A stretch of 64,000 bases of DNA, taken from the NCBI GenBank assembly GCA_964534325.1, contig CAZHOR010000001.1, positions 1-64,000 on the forward strand. The letters run 5' to 3'. The DNA is from JdFR-22 sp964534325. GTDB taxonomy: Archaea > Halobacteriota > Archaeoglobi > Archaeoglobales > Archaeoglobaceae. The stretch's first letter is position 1, and every line of letters starts with the position of its first letter. A model generated the notes under the pieces. The model was not told where the DNA came from, ran no database searches, and saw only the letters and a list, made by a program, of their open reading frames with translations. Made by a program: the position numbers and the translations under genes. Below are positions 60,109-64,000 of the stretch, piece by piece.

Positions 60109-61275
60109 TTATTTTATGGAGAGAACCACCACCGCCAACATGACTATAGCCAGTACTGCTCCTGAATAAAAGACCGTGTTTATCCCTCCTAATCCGAACA
60201 CCACACCACCCAGGAGAGGGCCTATGGTCTGCCCGGATCTGACCACTACCCAGTTGATGGAAAGGAATGCCGCGCGGTGTTCCGTGGGGGCCAGCCCTGT
60301 CAGGAGGGCAAGCAAGTTGGGCAGATTTATTCCCTGAGCCACACCATAGATTATCACCGGGAACAATAGCATTTCCACGTCACCGATTGCAGGTATGATC
60401 AGCAGTGATAAACAGTACAGGGAGCATCCCGTCACAAGAAGATGCCTTACGGAGAAGAATTTGACCAGCCTGCCCAGCTGGGTAGAAGTTATTGCCGTAG
60501 AGATGAATGTGATAGCCATAAAGATTCCGATGGTCGATGAGCTGGCATCGAATTTCTTCATAAAGAAAGGGAAGAAAGAGTGGAATATGCCATAGTAGAT
60601 GGCGAATGTAAGGATAATGGCTACAAAAAGACCTATTACTTCCAAACTCTTGAAGCTAAGTGCAGCATTGCGGAGATAATCCTTGATGCGAAGATTATTC
60701 TCAGGTTGAGGCGCCTTCAGATAGAATAAGACCATAAGGCCGATGGGGACCGCCACTATGGGGAGATAAAAGGGATAATACCATCCCAATGTGGCAATAA
60801 AACCACCTATAAATGGATAAACGCCTTCACTAAAGCTGATGACGCTTTCATTATAACCTACGGCTTCTGAACGCTCTCTACCAGAATAAATGTCTCCAAT
60901 TATCGTGATATTCAGAAAAGCCAGTGAGGCAGCACCTATCCCCTGAAAGAAACGCAGGACCAGTATGAGGTTAAAGTTGTGGGTGAGACCGCAGGCAGAG
61001 CCAGCAATACCGAAAAGCAGTAGAGAGGGGACAAGTACCTCCTTCCTTCCCAGTCTATCTGCCAACACTCCCATCAAAGGAGTAAGTAGTACCCCAGGCA
61101 GTGTATAAAGGGTTATCAGCAGTCCTACCTCCTTTTCAGAGATGTCCAATCCGTGGGCTATCTCGGGGAATGCTGGGGTTATGGTGCTAACTCCCAGAAC
61201 CACCATTAGAGCAACTCCAAAGATTACCTGAAGGTTCCTCTCCTTATACAGCGGTGCCTTGACAGTATCCTTCAT
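60109..61275 (-). CDS. Major facilitator superfamily transporter, 388 aa
   Basis: Twelve hydrophobic helices and the MFS loop motif GVLADRLGRKEVLVPSLLLFG between helices 2 and 3 place it in the drug:H+ antiporter-like group. The second half begins after an internal loop (PQPENNLRIKDYLRN). The substrate is unknown. A single gene on the minus strand, it faces the metallo-beta-lactamase gene tail to tail. Confidence 0.85.
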   Translation of the reverse strand: MKDTVKAPLYKERNLQVIFGVALMVVLGVSTITPAFPEIAHGLDISEKEVGLLITLYTLPGVLLTPLMGVLADRLGRKEVLVPSLLLFGIAGSACGLTHNFNLILVLRFFQGIGAASLAFLNITIIGDIYSGRERSEAVGYNESVISFSEGVYPFIGGFIATLGWYYPFYLPIVAVPIGLMVLFYLKAPQPENNLRIKDYLRNAALSFKSLEVIGLFVAIILTFAIYYGIFHSFFPFFMKKFDASSSTIGIFMAITFISTAITSTQLGRLVKFFSVRHLLVTGCSLYCLSLLIIPAIGDVEMLLFPVIIYGVAQGINLPNLLALLTGLAPTEHRAAFLSINWVVVRSGQTIGPLLGGVVFGLGGINTVFYSGAVLAIVMLAVVVLSIK

Positions 61276-61346
61276 GAATTCTTGAACTAAAATTAAAGCG
61301 AAGGGAATACGAACTCAAAAATCAAAATAAAAAACTGTAAAGGTGA

Positions 61347-62510
61347 TTAGATACCGGCCTGAGTTATTCTTTCCACAGCGTTCCGGGTAACCTCTTCGCT
61401 TCTGGTGAGAGCGAATCTCACAAAACCGTTTCCGTACTCTCCGAAGCCTACACCTGGTGTGACCAGAACTCCTGCATCGTCCAGCAGTTTCTTGGTGAAG
61501 GACATGCTGTCATAACCTTCGGGAACTCCACACCACACGTAGAATGTTGCTCTGGGAACATTGACTTCCAGCCCCGTATCCTTCAGACCTTCCACCAATA
61601 TATCTCTTCTTTTCCTGTAGATATCATTGTTGTTCTCGATCACTTCGTCGCTTCCTTTCAGGGCGGAAACTCCGGCTTCCTGCACAGCTTCGAAGGTCCC
61701 GCTGTCAATGTTGGTCTTTATCTTCGCCAGACCGTTGAGCGCCTGAGGATTACCTACTGCCATGCCGATCCTCCATCCGGTCATATTGTAGGTCTTGGAC
61801 AGGGAGTTGAATTCCATGACCACGTCCATCGCTCCTTCTACCTCCATGAAGCTCTTGACCCTGTAATCAAATGCGACCTCGCTGTAAGCAGCATCCTGCG
61901 CCAGGATTATGTTATTATCCGAGCAGAAATCGATGGATTCCTTGATGAAATCCGTTTCCGCCACACCGCTGGTGGGGTTGTTGGGGTAGTTCAGGAACAT
62001 TATTTTGGACTTCTTTGCCACATCAGATGAAATGGACTGCAAATCGGGTAAGAACCCGTTCTCCTCCTTCAAGGGCATTATGTATGGCTTACCTCCTGCG
62101 AATATGGTTGAGCTGTAATATACAGGATATCGGGGGTCGGGGACGAGAACATAGTCTCCTGGATCGACAAAAGCCATGGTTAGGTGGGCTATTCCTTCTT
62201 TGGAGCCGATGAGCGCAAGTATCTCTTTTTCGGGGTCCAGCTTGACGTTCTTTCTTCGTTTGTAGAATTCGCTTACTGCCTCTCTGAAGGATTCTGTGCC
62301 CGCATACCCGGGATATTTCTGATTTTCTACCTTCTCTACTGCCTTCTGCATTGCCTCTACTACATGTGAAGGTGTCGGCAGGTCGGGATCTCCCACTCCA
62401 AAGTCTATGACGTCTGCACCCTCTTTCTGCTTCTTTCTTTTCATGGCATCCAGTTCAGCGAATAGATATGGCGGTAGCTGGTTCAATCTCTGGGACAAAG
62501 GAAAATCCAT
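61347..62510 (-). CDS. dapL: LL-diaminopimelate aminotransferase-like enzyme, 387 aa
   Basis: A class I/II aminotransferase with VIDFGVGDPDLPTPSHVVEAM, YPGYAGTESFREAV and NYPNNPTSGVAE, in the style of the DapL group. The PLP lysine is in NSLSKTYNMTGWRIG. DapL forms LL-diaminopimelate directly from tetrahydrodipicolinate in lysine synthesis. Other substrates cannot be excluded. ATG 62510 has a GGTGAT site; a GTG at 62519 immediately follows the citrate synthase stop. Confidence 0.8.
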   Translation of the reverse strand: MDFPLSQRLNQLPPYLFAELDAMKRKKQKEGADVIDFGVGDPDLPTPSHVVEAMQKAVEKVENQKYPGYAGTESFREAVSEFYKRRKNVKLDPEKEILALIGSKEGIAHLTMAFVDPGDYVLVPDPRYPVYYSSTIFAGGKPYIMPLKEENGFLPDLQSISSDVAKKSKIMFLNYPNNPTSGVAETDFIKESIDFCSDNNIILAQDAAYSEVAFDYRVKSFMEVEGAMDVVMEFNSLSKTYNMTGWRIGMAVGNPQALNGLAKIKTNIDSGTFEAVQEAGVSALKGSDEVIENNNDIYRKRRDILVEGLKDTGLEVNVPRATFYVWCGVPEGYDSMSFTKKLLDDAGVLVTPGVGFGEYGNGFVRFALTRSEEVTRNAVERITQAGI

Positions 62511-62519
62511 ATTTATCAC

Positions 62520-63674
62520 CTATTTTCTACCTCTTCCATCAAAGGACTGATATTCTCTACTTTCTGCGCCAACATATTCGGCTCTTGGCCGGATTAGCTT
62601 GTTGTTCTCGTATTGCTCGATTACGTGTGAAGTCCATCCAGATATTCTGGACATGGCGAATATATTGATGAAAAGGTCGTCCGGGATGTTCAAGTTGGCA
62701 TAGACACTGGCAGAATAGAAGTCAACATTGGGGAGGAGTCCCTTATACTTGTAGACGGCTTCAGCAGTAGCTTCGGATATTTCATACCACTTGGGGTCTT
62801 TTTCATCACCCAGCTTTTTGGAGAGTGTCTTCAGCTCCACTGTCCGGGGGTCCATTACTCTCCTATAGACCCGGTGACCAAAGCCCATTATCTTCCCTCT
62901 TCTCTCCAGCTTCTCCTTTATGTAGTCCTCCGCTCTCCAGGGGACCGCTACTTCTCTCAACATTTCCATGACCTTTTGAGACGCGCCACCATGCAGGGGA
63001 CCCATGAGAGTTCCTGTTCCGGAGACCACACAGGCATAGATGTCTGCAAGAGTTGAAGCCGATGTTCTGGCGGCAAAAGTTGAAGCATTCAGCTCATGAT
63101 CTGCATGCAGGATCAAGTCCAGGTCAAGAGCCTTTGCCTCGGTTTCGGTAGGTTCTTTACCGTGAAGCATGTAGAGAAAGTTGGCCGCATGATCCAAATC
63201 CATATTCGGTCCCACCAGATTCTGACCTGTCCTTACCCTGTGATAGTAAGCCGTTATGGTGGGAAGTTTTGCTACCAGATTCTTTGCTTTATCAACGCTC
63301 TTTTCGTAGCTCTTATGATGAATATACTTGTCCATCGAACCCAGATAAGATACGGCGGTCCTGAGTACCACCATAGGGTGCGTGAACTGTGGTAGGTGGG
63401 TCAACAACCCGATTATCTGAGGTGGTAGCTCTCTTCTCTCTTTGAGCTCTTCAGAGAAAAATTCCAGTTCTTTTTTAGTGGGTAGCTCCCCGAACAGAAG
63501 AAGATAAGTTATTTCCTCGAAATTGGAGTTCTTGGCCAGGTCATGAATATCATAACCTCTATACTCCAACACTCCTCTGTCTTCCTCTAGAGCTATCCTG
63601 CAAATGCTTGATTTACAGGCTACTATATCCTGAAGACCATCTTTAAACCTGTTTTTTTTAGTCTTTTCAGTCAT
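62520..63674 (-). CDS. gltA: Citrate synthase, 384 aa
   Basis: The enzyme joins acetyl-CoA and oxaloacetate. Catalytic residues are seen as LHADHELNAST (His), GFGHRVYR (His) and PNVDFYSASVY (Asp), and GPLHGGASQKVME is typical. Length fits the short archaeal/Gram-positive type. In this acetyl-CoA-producing anaerobe it would feed 2-oxoglutarate synthesis. It is followed directly by dapL. Confidence 0.93.
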   Translation of the reverse strand: MTEKTKKNRFKDGLQDIVACKSSICRIALEEDRGVLEYRGYDIHDLAKNSNFEEITYLLLFGELPTKKELEFFSEELKERRELPPQIIGLLTHLPQFTHPMVVLRTAVSYLGSMDKYIHHKSYEKSVDKAKNLVAKLPTITAYYHRVRTGQNLVGPNMDLDHAANFLYMLHGKEPTETEAKALDLDLILHADHELNASTFAARTSASTLADIYACVVSGTGTLMGPLHGGASQKVMEMLREVAVPWRAEDYIKEKLERRGKIMGFGHRVYRRVMDPRTVELKTLSKKLGDEKDPKWYEISEATAEAVYKYKGLLPNVDFYSASVYANLNIPDDLFINIFAMSRISGWTSHVIEQYENNKLIRPRAEYVGAESREYQSFDGRGRK

Positions 63675-63710
63675 ATTTACCCCTCTTCAAGTTTCCATTC
63701 CTTTATATCT

Positions 63711-64000
63711 TTATATCACTCTATAAGATGGATACCTCTCCAATATCATACTTGAAACCGTTAGCGGTGGGTCCGGAGTGGCCAGCTCAATTGCCTGATC
63801 CAGTTTCCATTCCTTTTCAGCGTAAATGGTGAACAGAGAAGCACCTGCTTTTACGTGCTGGCCTCCCTTTTTATGCAATACTATACCTGCCCCCTTATCC
63901 TTGGGGGCACCCGCAGCCCTGGCAACCTTCACCAGTTTGGAATTGTTCACTACAGCTACTGCTCCATCAATAGGTGCTTTCATATCATACTTGTGGGTCC
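63711..64000 (-). CDS. deoA: AMP/thymidine phosphorylase C-terminus, partial
   Basis: The frame runs in from the window edge (THKYDMKAPIDGAV at its visible start) and ends at 63711. KVARAAGAPKDKGAGIVLHKKGG and KAGASLFTIYAEKEWKL are the conserved C-terminal domain of AMP phosphorylase and thymidine phosphorylase. In archaea this enzyme usually belongs to the AMP pathway feeding type III RubisCO, but the rest of the gene is outside the window. Confidence 0.85.
   Translation of the reverse strand, partial: THKYDMKAPIDGAVAVVNNSKLVKVARAAGAPKDKGAGIVLHKKGGQHVKAGASLFTIYAEKEWKLDQAIELATPDPPLTVSSMILERYPSYRVI

Noticed and set aside
1..64000. tRNA, rRNA or CRISPR arrays
   Set aside because: No cloverleaf-like stretch, rRNA signature or regularly spaced repeat was noticed in the gaps between genes. 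A covariance-model scan would be needed to be certain about small RNAs.

Overview
The window reads as the chromosome of a strictly anaerobic euryarchaeon using the archaeal Wood-Ljungdahl (acetyl-CoA) pathway. The evidence is a complete CODH/ACS operon, methenyl-H4MPT cyclohydrolase (mch), formylmethanofuran dehydrogenase B and D subunits, a four-subunit pyruvate:ferredoxin oxidoreductase, a group 3 NiFe hydrogenase, archaeal RPA with its partner protein, a TrmB-type regulator, a PGF-CTERM-like surface protein and TATA boxes close to start codons. Gyrase A and B fit Methanosarcinales/Archaeoglobi-like or related uncultured lineages. No mcr or mtr genes lie here, so methanogenesis or alkane oxidation can be neither claimed nor excluded.

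Layout. 1-8 kb is a graveyard of accessory genes: a transposon end, several toxin-antitoxin loci (some intact, many broken), two copies of a dead DUF4258/YgiT module with the same frameshift, and N-terminal stubs of two nucleotide-sugar genes (a galU-like gene and UDP-glucose dehydrogenase). 8-18.3 kb is a surface-glycan locus: TrmB regulator, two epimerases, a UDP-sulfoquinovose synthase-like enzyme, two nucleotidyltransferase/acyltransferase proteins, GlmS and a flippase. 18.5-28.8 kb holds mch, gyrBA, rpiA, surE and an MNT/HEPN pair. 28.8-51.4 kb is a long minus-strand block of one-carbon and redox enzymes: cdh operon, fwd genes, por operon, hydrogenase operon. 51.5-64 kb holds hisG, RPA genes, aminotransferases, a nitroreductase, an ArsA-like ATPase, a metallo-beta-lactamase protein, an MFS exporter, citrate synthase and a partial AMP phosphorylase.

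The standout observation is in the redox block. Two different Fe-S enzymes, the CODH alpha subunit (CdhA) and the POR delta subunit (PorD), are each split in two, and each half is fused in frame to the complementary half of an NfnB/SudA/GltD-like NAD(P)H:ferredoxin flavoprotein. In transcription order the first locus is CdhA-N::NfnB-C, NfnA, NfnB-N::CdhA-C; the second is PorD-N::NfnB-C, NfnB-N::PorD-C. In effect a circularly permuted nfnB (once with nfnA) sits inside the host gene. Every junction falls on a cluster-binding cysteine motif, all frames are open and the operon overlaps are kept. The two events use different NfnB breakpoints, so they look independent. If the halves co-fold, CODH and POR would each be locked to an NADP-linked flavoprotein; this part is inference.
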